A DNA stretch of 64,000 bases from Nocardia asteroides (GCF_021183625.1 NZ_CP089214.1:5642001-5706000), one strand, 5' to 3'. Shown: positions 52,430 through 61,412, numbered from the stretch's first letter. A program made the numbers and translations. Notes: generated by a model not told the origin, from the sequence alone.

Positions 52430-53334
52430 GCGCCGTCCCCCGCCGGATCGAAGAGGTCGGTCAGCGCGGTGCCGAGGGTGGGGTGGCGGAACACGTAGTC
52501 GCTCTCCTCCAGCACGGTCGGGATGACGCGCGGCCCGCGCAGCACCGCCTCGTCGGCGAACTCGCCGATGGCGGCGCGCAGCACGAACGAGGGCACCACC
52601 AGCGGGGTCGGCCTGCGCAGCGCGCGGCCGAGCGCCCTGGTGAACTCGGCATTGGTGACCGGAGCCGGGCCGACCGCGTTCACCGGCCCCGCCACGTCGC
52701 TGTCGGCGAGCACGTGCCGGATCGCGCCGACCTCGTCGGCCAGCGAGATCCACGGCGTGTACTGCCTGCCGTCGCCGAAGCGGCCGCCGATGCCGAGCCC
52801 GAAGAGCGGGCGCAGCACGCCGAGCAGCCCGCCGGTGCGGGCGAGCACCAGGCCGCCGCGCAGCAGCACGGTCCTGACCCCGGCCGCCGCGGCGGGCGCG
52901 GTGGCGGCCTCCCAGTCCCGGCAGAGCGTGGCGAGAAAGCCGGTTCCGGGCCGGGCGGTCTCGTCGATCACCCGGTCCCCGGTGGCGCCGCCGTAGATGT
53001 GCACGCCGCCCGCGTTGACCAGCACCGGGACCCCGGCGGCTGCGACCGCCCCCGCCAGCACGTCGGTGGGGGTGATCCGGCTGTCCCGCAGCTCCTGCTT
53101 GAACCGGCCGGTCCAGCGCTGGGCGTGGATATTGCGCCCGCACAGGTTGACGGCGGCGTCGGCCCCGCGCAGCGCCCGCTGGTCGAGCTCGGCGCGCGCG
53201 GGATCCCAGGCGAACTCGTCCGGGGCGGCGGGTTGCCGCCGCACCAGCCGGGCGACCTCGTGCCCGTCCCGGCGCAGCGCCGCCACGAGCGCCGTCCCGA
53301 TCAGGCCGGACGAACCGGCGACAACGACCTTCAT
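52426..53334 (-). CDS. TIGR01777/SDR39U1-type epimerase (Rv2216-like)
   Basis: 302 residues. Extended short-chain dehydrogenase fold: VVVAGSSGLIGTALVAAL (NADP Rossmann, GxxGxxG), AVNLCGRNIHAQRW and the family C-terminus with ESDYVFRHPTL, as in the YfcH/SDR39U1 group (DUF1731 C-terminal part). The Tyr of the SDR triad lies in the altered HIYGG segment. Its reaction is unknown, but it is conserved in actinobacteria beside dlaT and lipB. It begins 18 bases after sucB. Confidence 0.92.
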   Translation of the reverse strand: MKVVVAGSSGLIGTALVAALRRDGHEVARLVRRQPAAPDEFAWDPARAELDQRALRGADAAVNLCGRNIHAQRWTGRFKQELRDSRITPTDVLAGAVAAAGVPVLVNAGGVHIYGGATGDRVIDETARPGTGFLATLCRDWEAATAPAAAAGVRTVLLRGGLVLARTGGLLGVLRPLFGLGIGGRFGDGRQYTPWISLADEVGAIRHVLADSDVAGPVNAVGPAPVTNAEFTRALGRALRRPTPLVVPSFVLRAAIGEFADEAVLRGPRVIPTVLEESDYVFRHPTLGTALTDLFDPAGDGA

Positions 53335-53352
53335 CGAGACGGCGGCCCTTCG

Positions 53353-55113
53353 CTACAGCCCCAGATCGGCCTCGAACGCGGCTTCCTCCAGGCGATGCCG
53401 GATGGTGGTGAGGAAGCGGCCCGCGTCCGCGCCGTCGATCAGGCGGTGGTCGTAGGTCAGGGGAAGGAACGCCATCGAGCGGACGCCGATGGACTCGCTG
53501 CCGTTCTCGTCGGTCACCACCACCGGGCGCTTGACGATCGCGCCGGTGCCGAGCATGCCCGCCTGCGGCGGAACCAGGATCGGGGTGTCGAACAGCGCGC
53601 CCTGGCTGCCGATGTTGGTGATCGTGAAGGTGCCGCCGGAGAGCTCGTCCGGCTTCAGCCCGCCGTTGCGCGCCCGGCCGGCGATATCCGCGATGGCCCT
53701 GGCCAGCCCGGCCAGCGAGAGGTCGCTGGCGTTGTGGATGATCGGCGAGAGCAGCCCCTGCTCGGTGTCGACGGCGATGCCGAGGTGCACCGAGGCGTGG
53801 TAGCTGATCTGCTTGCTGTCGTCGTCGTAGCTGGCGTTGACGTTCGGGTGCACGCCGAGCGCCTCGACGACCGCCTTGGCGAAGAACGGAAGGAACGTGA
53901 GGTTCACGCCCTCGCGCTCCTTGAACGCCGCCTTGGCCTTCGTGCGCAGCGCCGCGATCCGGGTGACGTCGACCTCGTGCACCTGGGTGAGCTGCGCGGT
54001 GGTGCGCAGCGACTCCAGCGTCTTGGTCGCGGTGATCTGCCGGATCCGGTTGGCCTTCTGCGTGGTTCCGCGCAGGTGGGCGAGCTCGGGCGCGGGCTTC
54101 GGCTGCGCCTTCGGGGCGGCGGCCGCGGCGGGCTGCTGCTGCGCGGGGGCGGCGGCGGGCTCGGGGGCCTTCTTGGCCTCGGCCGCGGCCAGCACGTCCT
54201 GCTTGCGGATGCGGCCGCCGACACCGGAGCCGCTCAGTTCGCCGAGATCGACGCCGTGCTCATCGGCCAGCCTGCGCACCAGCGGGGTGACGTAGGGGGT
54301 GGCACCGGCGGCGGGCGCACTCTTCGGCGCCTCGGCCGTCGGGGCGGGCGCCGGCTTCGAAGGCTTCTCCTCCTCCTTCGGCGCGGGGGCCTGCTCGGGC
54401 TCGGGTTCCGGCTCCGGCTCCGGCTCGGGTTCCGGCTCCGGGGCGGCCTCCTGCTTCGGCTCGGGGGCGGGCGCGGGCGCACTCTTCGGCGCGGGCGAAC
54501 CGCTGCCGATCACGCCGAGCTGACCGCCGACCGCGACGACGTCGTCCTCCTCCGCCGTGATCTCGAGCAGCGTGCCCGCGACCGGGGATGGGATCTCGGT
54601 GTCGACCTTGTCGGTGGAGACCTCGAGCAGCGGCTCGTCGACGGCGACGTCGTCGCCGATGGCCTTGAGCCAGCGGGTGACGGTGCCCTCGGTGACCGAT
54701 TCGCCCAGCTCCGGCATCTTCACCGGGGTGCCGTCACCGGATCCCGACGACGCGGCGGGCGCGCTCTGCTCGGGCTCGGGCTCCTCCTCGGCCGGGGCCT
54801 CCTCGGCGGGGGCTTCCTCGCTCGGCGCCTCTTCGGCGGCCGGAGCCGGAGCCTCGTCCTCGGCAGGAGCCTCGCCGGCATCGCCGATCACGCCCAGCTC
54901 ACCGCCGACCTCGACCACGTCGTCCTCCTGGGCGACGATCTTCGTCAGCACACCGGCGGCCGGAGCCGGGATCTCGGTGTCGACCTTGTCGGTCGACACC
55001 TCGAGCAGGGGTTCGTCGACCTCGACCGTGTCTCCTTCCTGCTTCAGCCACCTGGTGACCGTTCCCTCGGTGACGCTCTCACCAAGAGCTGGCATCTGGA
55101 CGGAGAAGGCCAT
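53353..55113 (-). CDS. sucB: 2-oxoacid dehydrogenase dihydrolipoamide acyltransferase (E2; DlaT/SucB)
   Basis: 586 residues. Two lipoyl domains (about 1-78 and 120-198), each with EVSTDKVDTEI carrying the lipoylated lysine; Ala/Pro/Glu linkers (one a run of Glu-Pro pairs at about 215-240); a peripheral-subunit-binding domain (about 270-305, VTPLVRRLADEHGVDL); and the acyltransferase domain (about 355-586) with the catalytic TYDHRLIDGADA. In mycobacteria the equivalent DlaT (Rv2215) is the E2 of pyruvate dehydrogenase and of peroxidase complexes, though annotated as sucB. Gene order with lipB and lipA supports lipoylation in the same operon. Confidence 0.96.
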   Translation of the reverse strand: MAFSVQMPALGESVTEGTVTRWLKQEGDTVEVDEPLLEVSTDKVDTEIPAPAAGVLTKIVAQEDDVVEVGGELGVIGDAGEAPAEDEAPAPAAEEAPSEEAPAEEAPAEEEPEPEQSAPAASSGSGDGTPVKMPELGESVTEGTVTRWLKAIGDDVAVDEPLLEVSTDKVDTEIPSPVAGTLLEITAEEDDVVAVGGQLGVIGSGSPAPKSAPAPAPEPKQEAAPEPEPEPEPEPEPEPEQAPAPKEEEKPSKPAPAPTAEAPKSAPAAGATPYVTPLVRRLADEHGVDLGELSGSGVGGRIRKQDVLAAAEAKKAPEPAAAPAQQQPAAAAAPKAQPKPAPELAHLRGTTQKANRIRQITATKTLESLRTTAQLTQVHEVDVTRIAALRTKAKAAFKEREGVNLTFLPFFAKAVVEALGVHPNVNASYDDDSKQISYHASVHLGIAVDTEQGLLSPIIHNASDLSLAGLARAIADIAGRARNGGLKPDELSGGTFTITNIGSQGALFDTPILVPPQAGMLGTGAIVKRPVVVTDENGSESIGVRSMAFLPLTYDHRLIDGADAGRFLTTIRHRLEEAAFEADLGL

Positions 55114-55363
55114 GTCCGTTGACTCCTTGACTGCTCGACGGGTCTACAACAGTTCGCTGCCCGGTGGGCGCCGCCACGGGTCGCGGCGGCTTCCGCGCGC
55201 GCTCGGCACCGGATCTGTGTGGTTCTTGTACCGCGGCCCATCCTTGCACTCGCGCGCGTGGCATGCGGCACAGGGCGGGCAACTACCGGGCTCGGGCACT
55301 ATGGAACTACCCGGTCGCGGCGGACGAACCCGCGGCCGGTGCCGACGAGGAGGAGATTCCGCG
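55114..55363. other. intergenic region between sucB and the frameshifted gene
   Basis: 250 bases between divergent genes. It presumably holds the sucB operon promoter on the minus strand and a plus-strand promoter. AGGAGG-type ribosome sequence at 55347-55355 belongs to the plus-strand gene. No repeat or RNA was recognised. Confidence 0.4.
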
Positions 55364-55724
55364 ATGGGGCTGCTCGATCGCTTCCGTGGCGCCGCCGCCA
55401 GGGCCGGACGGGCAGCGCGGCCGGGCGGGCCGCGCGGCGAGGACGCCCGCTACCTGGCCGACTGGGTGCGCACGCACACCGGCGTCGAGGGCTATGTCGA
55501 GCCCAAGACCACCGTGACCGATGTCACGGTTGTCCTGATCGCCGCCGATGGGGAGTGGACCAGGCGCGTGGTCGGCGAGCGCGGCGCGCGCAGCCTCGCT
55601 GGCGATCTCGGGATCCGTCTACGACGTGGCGCGCACCGGCTACCCGCAGCGCATGCGCGACCACGACGAGCGCGAGCGCATCCGCCGCAAGCGCGAGCTG
55701 GAGCGCGAACTCGACGAGCTCTGA
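55364..55724 (+). pseudogene. small conserved actinobacterial protein, frameshifted near 55616
   Basis: ATG at 55364 after GAGGAGGAG. Frame 1 reads MGLLDRFRGAAARAGRAARP, then YLADWVRTHTGVEGYVEPKT, TVTDVTVVLIAADGEWTRR and ends sensibly at GDLGI (55615). The continuation VYDVARTGYPQRMRDHDERE and a charged coiled C-terminus ending ELDEL is in the +1 frame from 55617 to the TGA at 55722-55724. Together they make about 119 residues, the length of a mycobacterial/nocardial protein found near pepA. One extra base, or two missing, at 55616 breaks it. Read-through in frame 1 gives an Arg/Ala-rich tail to 55762. Sequencing error is possible. Confidence 0.7.
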
Positions 55725-55751
55725 GGGCCGCCCGCCGAGCCCGCGACCCTC

Positions 55752-57275
55752 CTACTCGGTGACCGGCTCGGCCGCGATCTCCTCCAGCACCGCGATCAGG
55801 GTGCGCACCGGGACGCCGGTGCCGCCCTTGCCGACGTAGCCGAAGGCGCCGCCGGTGTTGTAGGCCGGGCCCGCGATATCGATGTGCGCCCACTGCACCC
55901 CCTCCGGCACGAACTCCTTCAGGAAGAGCCCGGCGGAGAGCATGCCGCCCCAGCGGTGACCGGCCACATTGGCGATGTCGGCGACCTTGGAGTTCAGGTC
56001 GGCGCGCAGCTCCGGCGGGAGCGGCATGGCCCAGCCGTTCTCGCCGACCGAGCGGGAGATCCTGGCCACCCGGTCGCGGAACTCGTCGGTGCCCATGACG
56101 CCGGGGGTCCGGGTGCCGAGCGCGACCATCTGCGCGCCGGTGAGCGTGGCGACGTCGATCAGGAACTCCGGATCGTCCTCGCCCGCGCGGACGATGGCGT
56201 CGGCCAGGATCAGCCTGCCCTCGGCATCGGTGTTCAGCACCTCGACGGTGGTGCCGCCGTACTGGGTGAGCACGTCGCCGGGGCGCTGCGCGGTGGAGGA
56301 CGGCATGTTCTCGGCCATCGGCACCGTCGCGGTGACCGTGATCGGCAGGCTCAGCCTGGCCGCGAGCAGCGTCGTCGCGATGACCGCCGCGGCGCCGCCC
56401 ATGTCGGAGGTCATGGCGTCCATGCCCGCGGCGGGCTTGATCGAGATGCCGCCGGTGTCGAAGGTGATGCCCTTGCCGATCAGCGCGACCCGGCGCGGCC
56501 CGCCCTCGTAGCTGATCCGGACCAGCCGCGGCGGCCGCGACGAGCCCTTGCCCACCCCGATCACACCGCCGTAGCCACCGGCCTCCAGCGCCCGCTCGTC
56601 CAGCACCTCGACCGTGAGCCCGGCGGCCTCGGCGAGCAGCGCGGCGCGGTCGGCGAACTCGGCGGGGAAGAGGTGGCTGGGTGGGGTGTTGACGAAGTCG
56701 CGGGCGGTGGCGACCCCCTCGGCGACCAGCTGGGCGCGGAACAGCGCCTCCTCGCCGAAGCCGGGCTCGGGGACGAGCAGCTCGACCCTGGCCACCGGGC
56801 GTTCGTCCGGCTTCGGCGCCGTCTTCGCCGAGCGGTACGGCGTGAAGGTGTAGGCGCCGAGGTAGAACCCCTCGGCGGCGGCGCCGAGGTCGAGCCCGGA
56901 GAGCGTGCTGGCGATCTGCTCGGTGCCGCTCAGCGCGCGCGCCGCGACCCCGGCCGAGCGCCGGATCTGCTCGGCGTCCAGCTTCTCCGCCGAGCCGAGG
57001 CCGACGGCGAGCACGCTGCTGATGCCGTCCAGCCCGGCCGGGGCAGGCACCCGGGTGAGCTCCTCCGCCTTGCCCTTCGCGCCGATCGCGCCGAGCTGGT
57101 CGAGCAGGGTGGCGCGCAGCTCGGCGCTCAGCACGTCGGTGAACAGGTCGTCGGGCACGATCGCCGGGCCGTCCTCGGAGGAGGTGACGCCGATGACGAG
57201 CACGTCGGTGTCGGGGCCGAGAGCGGTGGTACGAGCCAGTTCCGGGCCAAGCGGTCGGTCAGCAGCAGCGGTCAT
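55752..57275 (-). CDS. pepA: leucyl aminopeptidase (M17)
   Basis: 507 residues from ATG at 57275 (a GTG two codons upstream is possible). Cytosolic hexameric dinuclear zinc aminopeptidase. The C-terminal catalytic domain carries VALIGKGITFDTGGISIKPAAGM (metal and catalytic Lys), MTSDMGGAAAV and NTDAEGRLILADA (the M17 signature). The N-terminal domain (about 1-165) is the macro-like regulatory part. It matches M. tuberculosis Rv2213 (PepB) in the same position. It is divergent from gcvT. Confidence 0.97.
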   Translation of the reverse strand: MTAAADRPLGPELARTTALGPDTDVLVIGVTSSEDGPAIVPDDLFTDVLSAELRATLLDQLGAIGAKGKAEELTRVPAPAGLDGISSVLAVGLGSAEKLDAEQIRRSAGVAARALSGTEQIASTLSGLDLGAAAEGFYLGAYTFTPYRSAKTAPKPDERPVARVELLVPEPGFGEEALFRAQLVAEGVATARDFVNTPPSHLFPAEFADRAALLAEAAGLTVEVLDERALEAGGYGGVIGVGKGSSRPPRLVRISYEGGPRRVALIGKGITFDTGGISIKPAAGMDAMTSDMGGAAAVIATTLLAARLSLPITVTATVPMAENMPSSTAQRPGDVLTQYGGTTVEVLNTDAEGRLILADAIVRAGEDDPEFLIDVATLTGAQMVALGTRTPGVMGTDEFRDRVARISRSVGENGWAMPLPPELRADLNSKVADIANVAGHRWGGMLSAGLFLKEFVPEGVQWAHIDIAGPAYNTGGAFGYVGKGGTGVPVRTLIAVLEEIAAEPVTE

Positions 57276-57322
57276 GGGCACAGGCTACTGCGCTGCACCG
57301 CCAGTCCGCCGCCTGTCAGCGT

Positions 57323-57381
57323 GTGATCGAGTCAGGCCCGGAGGCGGGAGCGCAGCGTAGCCACGGAGGGCCCTCGATCAC
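57323..57381 (+). repeat. dispersed 59-bp repeat with inverted ends, copy 2
   Basis: Runs from GTGATCGAG to CTCGATCAC (nine-base inverted ends). It matches copy 1 (52377-52429) on the other strand along its whole length, with about ten substitutions and a six-base insertion. It lies between the divergent pepA and gcvT genes, 39 bases before the gcvT start, and could read VIESGPEA...GGPSIT. Confidence 0.75.
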
Positions 57382-57420
57382 GCGCAATGGGCACAGTCTC
57401 CGGCCGCTAAGCTGCCTCGG

Positions 57421-58521
57421 GTGACCGACACCGAGCTGCTCCGGGGCCCCATCGACGCTGTGCACACCGAGCTCGGGGCGACCTTCGCGCCGTTCGGCGG
57501 GTGGCGGATGCCGGTCTCCTACGCGGGCACGGTGCGCGAGCACGCGGCGGTGCGCGGGACGGTCGGGCTCTTCGACGTGAGCCACCTCGGCAAGGCGACG
57601 GTGCGCGGCCCCGGCGCGGCGGAGTTCGTGAACGGCGCCTTCACCAACGACCTGGACCGGATCCGGCCGGGCCGGGCGCAGTACACGCTGTGCTGCACCG
57701 AGGAGGGCGGCGTGGTCGACGACCTGATCGCCTACTTCGTGGGGCCGGACGAGATCTTCCTGGTCCCCAATGCCGCCAACACGGCCGAGGTGGTCTCCCG
57801 GCTGCGCATGGCGAGCAGCGGCGGCGTCACGGTGACGGACGACCACCGGGCCTACGCGGTCTTCGCCGTGCAGGGCCCGCGCTCGCCCGCGGTGCTCGAA
57901 AGCCTCGGCCTGCCCGCGGATCTCGGCTACATGGCCTTCGCCGACGCCGAGTGGCGCGGCCGCGAAGTCCGGGTCTGCCGCACCGGCTACACCGGCGAGC
58001 ACGGCTACGAGCTGCTGCCGCGCTGGGACGATGCCGAGCCGGTGTTCCGCGCGCTGCTGGAGGCGGTGCGCGCCGCGGGCGGGCAGCCCGCCGGGCTCGG
58101 CGCCCGCGACACCCTGCGCACCGAGATGGGGTACCCGCTGCACGGCCACGAGCTCGGGCCCGAGATCAGCCCGCTGCAGGCGCGCTGCGGCTGGGCGGTG
58201 GGCTGGGCCAAGCAGCGGTTCTGGGGCAAGGCCGCGCTGGAGCGGGAGAAGGCCGCCGGACCGGCGCGGACGCTGCTCGGGCTGCGCGCCATCGATCGCG
58301 GCGTGCTGCGCCGCGGGCAGCGCGTGCTGCGCGGCGACGAGGTGGTCGGGGAGACCACCTCCGGCACCTTCTCGCCGACCCTGGAGCGCGGCATCGCGCT
58401 CGCGCTGCTCGACACCGCGGCCGGGCTGGAGCCGGGCGCCGAGGTCACCGCGGACGTGCGCGGCAGGCGGCTGCGCTGCGCCGTGGTGCGGCCGCCGTTC
58501 GTGGACGCGCGCCCCGCCTGA
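57421..58521 (+). CDS. gcvT: glycine cleavage system aminomethyltransferase (T protein)
   Basis: 366 residues from GTG, the usual GcvT length. It takes the aminomethyl intermediate from H protein to tetrahydrofolate, releasing ammonia. Signatures: FGGWRMPVSYAGTVREHAAVR, VGLFDVSHLGKATVRG, QYTLCCTEEGGVVDDLIAY, GYTGEHGYEL and LGARDTLRTEMGYPLHGHEL. gcvH, gcvP and gcvL are not in the window. It precedes ilvE by 27 bases in the same direction, as in the Rv2211c-Rv2210c pair. Confidence 0.94.
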   Translation: MTDTELLRGPIDAVHTELGATFAPFGGWRMPVSYAGTVREHAAVRGTVGLFDVSHLGKATVRGPGAAEFVNGAFTNDLDRIRPGRAQYTLCCTEEGGVVDDLIAYFVGPDEIFLVPNAANTAEVVSRLRMASSGGVTVTDDHRAYAVFAVQGPRSPAVLESLGLPADLGYMAFADAEWRGREVRVCRTGYTGEHGYELLPRWDDAEPVFRALLEAVRAAGGQPAGLGARDTLRTEMGYPLHGHELGPEISPLQARCGWAVGWAKQRFWGKAALEREKAAGPARTLLGLRAIDRGVLRRGQRVLRGDEVVGETTSGTFSPTLERGIALALLDTAAGLEPGAEVTADVRGRRLRCAVVRPPFVDARPA

Positions 58522-58548
58522 TCAGGGCGCCCCGATAGGATCGGGGGC

Positions 58549-59646
58549 ATGACCGCTGCTGCACAGTTCGCCCGTATTCCGCATCCCGCCCGCACTCCGG
58601 GGGAGCGGGTACAGGAGATTCTGGCGGCGCCGGGCTTCGGCAGGTACTTCACCGACCACATGGTCTCCATCGACTACCGGGACGGCGGCTGGACCGACGC
58701 CAGGGTCGAGCCGTACGCGCCGCTGCAGATGGATCCGGCCACCATGGTCTTCCACTACGGCCAGGCCATCTTCGAGGGGCTCAAGGCGTACCGGCAGGCC
58801 GACGGCAGCATCGCGTGCTTCCGGATCGACGCCAACGCCGCGCGCTTCCGGCGCTCGGCGCGCCGGCTGGCGATGGCCGAGCTACCGGACGAGCTCTTCA
58901 TCGAGTCGGTGCGTGCGCTGCTCGCGGTCGACGGCGACTGGGTGCCGGCCGCGGGCGGCGAGGAATCGCTCTACCTGCGGCCCTTCATGTTCGCCACCGA
59001 GGCGGGGCTCGGCGTCAAGCCCGCCTCCTCCTACAAGTACCTGCTGCTCGCCTCGCCGGCCGGCGCCTACTTCCCGCGCGGCGTGAAGCCGGTGAAGGTG
59101 TGGCTCTCCACCGAGTACGTGCGCGCCGCGCCCGGCGGCACCGGCGAGGCCAAGGTGGCTGGCAACTACGCCTCCTCGCTGCTCGCCCAGGCCGAGGCCA
59201 CCGAGAAGGGCTGCGACCAGGTGGTCTGGCTGGACGCCGTCGAGCGCGCCTACGTCGAGGAGATGGGCACCAACAACCTGTTCTTCGTCTTCGGCTCCGG
59301 CTCGGAGGCCACGCTGGTGACGCCGGAGCTCTCCGGCTCGCTGCTGCCAGGCATCACCCGCGACTCGCTCATCACGCTCGCCGCCGACGCGGGGTACCGG
59401 GTGCAGGAGCGCAAGGTCTCGGTGCGCGAGTGGCTGGACGGCGCGGCCTCCGGCGAGATCACCGAGGTGTTCGGCTGCGGCACCGCGGCGGTGATCACCC
59501 CGGTCGGCTGGGTGCGTTCGCCCGAAGGCGAAGTCGCCATCGGCGGTGGAGAGCCGGGCGAGGTCACCCTGGCGTTGCGCGACACCCTGACCGGCATTCA
59601 GCGCGGCACCTTCGTCGATACCCACGACTGGCTCTTCCGCTTCTGA
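58549..59646 (+). CDS. ilvE: branched-chain amino-acid aminotransferase
   Basis: 365 residues. Fold type IV PLP enzyme for the last step of valine, leucine and isoleucine synthesis. Signatures: FHYGQAIFEGLKAYR, YLRPFMFATEAGLGVKPA, AKVAGNYASSLLAQAEA (PLP lysine is K in GEAKVAGNYA region), VEEMGTNNLFFVF and PGITRDSLITLA with FGCGTAAVITPV. The ATG at 58549 matches the conserved N-terminus. It is probably co-transcribed with gcvT. Confidence 0.97.
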   Translation: MTAAAQFARIPHPARTPGERVQEILAAPGFGRYFTDHMVSIDYRDGGWTDARVEPYAPLQMDPATMVFHYGQAIFEGLKAYRQADGSIACFRIDANAARFRRSARRLAMAELPDELFIESVRALLAVDGDWVPAAGGEESLYLRPFMFATEAGLGVKPASSYKYLLLASPAGAYFPRGVKPVKVWLSTEYVRAAPGGTGEAKVAGNYASSLLAQAEATEKGCDQVVWLDAVERAYVEEMGTNNLFFVFGSGSEATLVTPELSGSLLPGITRDSLITLAADAGYRVQERKVSVREWLDGAASGEITEVFGCGTAAVITPVGWVRSPEGEVAIGGGEPGEVTLALRDTLTGIQRGTFVDTHDWLFRF

Positions 59647-59660
59647 TCGCGGCCGCCCGG

Positions 59661-59687
59661 CCCTGCCGTCCGGAACGACGGGCAGGG
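59661..59687 (+). terminator. hairpin after ilvE
   Basis: A 10-11 bp GC stem with one bulged base (59661-59670 with 59677-59687) in the 61-base gap between the convergent ilvE and MBL-hydrolase genes. It may serve both transcripts. Confidence 0.6.
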
Positions 59688-59707
59688 CTGCTGGGCGTGT
59701 GCTGGGC

Positions 59708-60421
59708 TCAGCCCGGCATCAGCATGTGCCATTCGTCGAGCGTCTGCGGGCGCATCACATAGTTGTTGTCGCGCACCGTGGTCAGCGGCGCGCTCGGCTC
59801 CTGCGAGTACCAGTGCCCGGGATAGACCACCGGGTCGCCGCGGAGCCCGGCGAGATGCCGCAGGCTGCGGAACATCTCGTCGGAATCGCCGCCGGGGAAA
59901 TCGGTGCGGCCGCAGCCGTCGACGAAGAGCGTGTCACCCGCGACGAGCCGGTTCTCGAACAGGAAGCACTGGCTGCCGGGCGTGTGCCCGGGCGTGTGTA
60001 ACAATTCGATCTCGAAAGTCCCGACGCTGAGTTTGTCACCGTGCTCGTGGCCGGTGAATTCGCTCTCCGCGATGCCGGTGACATTGGCGACCCAGGTCAG
60101 CTCGGCGTTGTTCACGTGCACCGGGACGCTGGTCCGCTCGAGCAGTTCGCGCACGCCGCGCAGGGTGAAGCCGAGCATGCTGCCGCCGACGTGGTCCGGG
60201 TGGTGGTGCGTGGCGAGCACGCCGGTGAGGCGCAGGCCGTCGGCCTCCGCGAGATCGGCGAGATCGCCCGCCGCATAGGCGGGATCGACGACGACGCACT
60301 CTCCCGTCTCCCGGTCGCCGATCAGGTACGCGAAATTCCGCATCTGCGTCGCGATCGGATCGCCGACGGCGAAATCCCGGCCGGACAGCAGCTGGCGAAA
60401 GTACAGGCGCTCGGAGGACAT
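59708..60421 (-). CDS. MBL-fold hydrolase (glyoxalase II / persulfide dioxygenase-like)
   Basis: 237 residues from ATG at 60421, with AAGGTGG six bases upstream. The complete metal signature THHHPDHVGG (HxHxDH), the later LLHTPGHTPGSQC histidine, the bridging Asp in LVAGDTLFVDGCGRTDF and the YPGHWY histidine are all present. The CGRTDFPGG segment is shared with persulfide dioxygenases and glyoxalase II-like enzymes. The substrate is probably a thioester or persulfide. An in-frame ATG further upstream (60505) has no ribosome site. Confidence 0.88.
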   Translation of the reverse strand: MSSERLYFRQLLSGRDFAVGDPIATQMRNFAYLIGDRETGECVVVDPAYAAGDLADLAEADGLRLTGVLATHHHPDHVGGSMLGFTLRGVRELLERTSVPVHVNNAELTWVANVTGIAESEFTGHEHGDKLSVGTFEIELLHTPGHTPGSQCFLFENRLVAGDTLFVDGCGRTDFPGGDSDEMFRSLRHLAGLRGDPVVYPGHWYSQEPSAPLTTVRDNNYVMRPQTLDEWHMLMPG

Positions 60422-60665
60422 GGCGTCCACCTTATTGTGCGACCCAGACGATGCGTGCGAGTCGGCCGGAAAATGTCCACTGACCCAGACTGTGGTGGTC
60501 GCCACATCGGGGTGGAACTCGTTGAAAATAGCGGGGTGCGGTTGCCGTGCCGTGGCCTTTTCGGTGCCGGAAACAGCCGAGCGGGCGTGCCGGGCAATAG
60601 CTGAATGGCGCTGGTCGCGAGGTATATCTCCGAATTACCGGCAGAGTATCGGACTTTCGGGCGGC
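60422..60665. other. intergenic region between cobS and the MBL hydrolase
   Basis: 244 bases, noticeably richer in A/T at 60520-60550 and 60595-60655 than the surrounding genes. It should hold the MBL-gene promoter on the minus strand. No ORF, known operator or cobalamin riboswitch core was seen. Confidence 0.4.
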
Positions 60666-61412
60666 TCAGCCGAGAGTGAGGAGTACGGCCGTGGTCGCGG
60701 TCGCCAATTCCACTGCGGCGCCGAGCACGTCGCCGGAGAGTCCCTCGAAACGGCGGACGCAATGCTGCGTCAGCAACGCGGCGACGGTGAGCGCGGCGGC
60801 GACCGCGAGCGGGCCGTGCCAGGGCGCGGCGCCGGGCAACAGGGCAGCCGCGGCGAGCGCGGCGCTCGCCCACAGGGCGGCGGTCAGCGGGCGCTGGGTG
60901 GCGGCGACCAGGGCGCCGAAGCCGGTGTCCGGGGCGGCCGGAGCGCGCACGCACGCGATGACCGCGGCGACCCGGCCGGTGGTCACCGCGAGCAGCACGC
61001 CGGCCCAGCGGCCGTCGTCCGCGAGTGCCGCGAAGGCGAAAGTCTGGGTCAGGACGGCCAGGAGCAGCGCGGCCGTGCCGAAGGGGCCGATCCCGCCGTC
61101 CTTCATGATGTGCCGGGCGCGTTCGGGCGGGCCGTAGCAGCCGAGGCCGTCAGCGGTGTCGGCCAAGCCGTCGAGGTGCATGCCGCGCGTGCCGACGGCG
61201 AGTGCACCGACGGTCAGCAGCCCCGCCAGGCTCGCGGTCGCGCCCGCCGCGGTCAGCGCCAACAGGACCGCCGTGCCGAGTGCCCCCAGCAGCAACCCCG
61301 CGACGGGGGCCGCGGCGATGGCCCGGCCCGCCGCCCCGCGGTCGATCTCGTCCGGGCCGCGCACCGGGAGCACGGTGAGCCACGAGAGCGCGAGCCGCAG
61401 CCCGGCGATCAC
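60666..61412 (-). CDS. cobS: adenosylcobinamide-GDP ribazoletransferase (cobalamin synthase)
   Basis: 248 residues from GTG. Membrane enzyme that joins adenosylcobinamide-GDP to alpha-ribazole, the last assembly step of cobalamin. Signatures: LALSWLTVLPV near the N-terminus, GTRGMHLDGLADTADGLGCYG (acidic metal-binding motif), RHIMKDGGIGPFG, and about six hydrophobic segments. Its start overlaps the cobT stop (GTGA), so translation is coupled. Confidence 0.96.
   Translation of the reverse strand: MIAGLRLALSWLTVLPVRGPDEIDRGAAGRAIAAAPVAGLLLGALGTAVLLALTAAGATASLAGLLTVGALAVGTRGMHLDGLADTADGLGCYGPPERARHIMKDGGIGPFGTAALLLAVLTQTFAFAALADDGRWAGVLLAVTTGRVAAVIACVRAPAAPDTGFGALVAATQRPLTAALWASAALAAAALLPGAAPWHGPLAVAAALTVAALLTQHCVRRFEGLSGDVLGAAVELATATTAVLLTLG

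Noticed and set aside
54390..54480. Repeat array of GGCTCC/GGTTCC units inside sucB
   Set aside because: This is the coding DNA of the Glu-Pro linker between lipoyl and binding domains, normal for E2 proteins, not a separate element.
55600..55630. Programmed ribosomal frameshift as explanation of the split gene
   Set aside because: No slippery heptamer, strong downstream stem or in-frame stop at the shift was evident; an indel or sequencing error is simpler, though not excluded.
57282..57420. Glycine riboswitch ahead of gcvT
   Set aside because: The 139-base gap is mostly the dispersed repeat and pepA promoter; no tandem glycine-aptamer core is visible.
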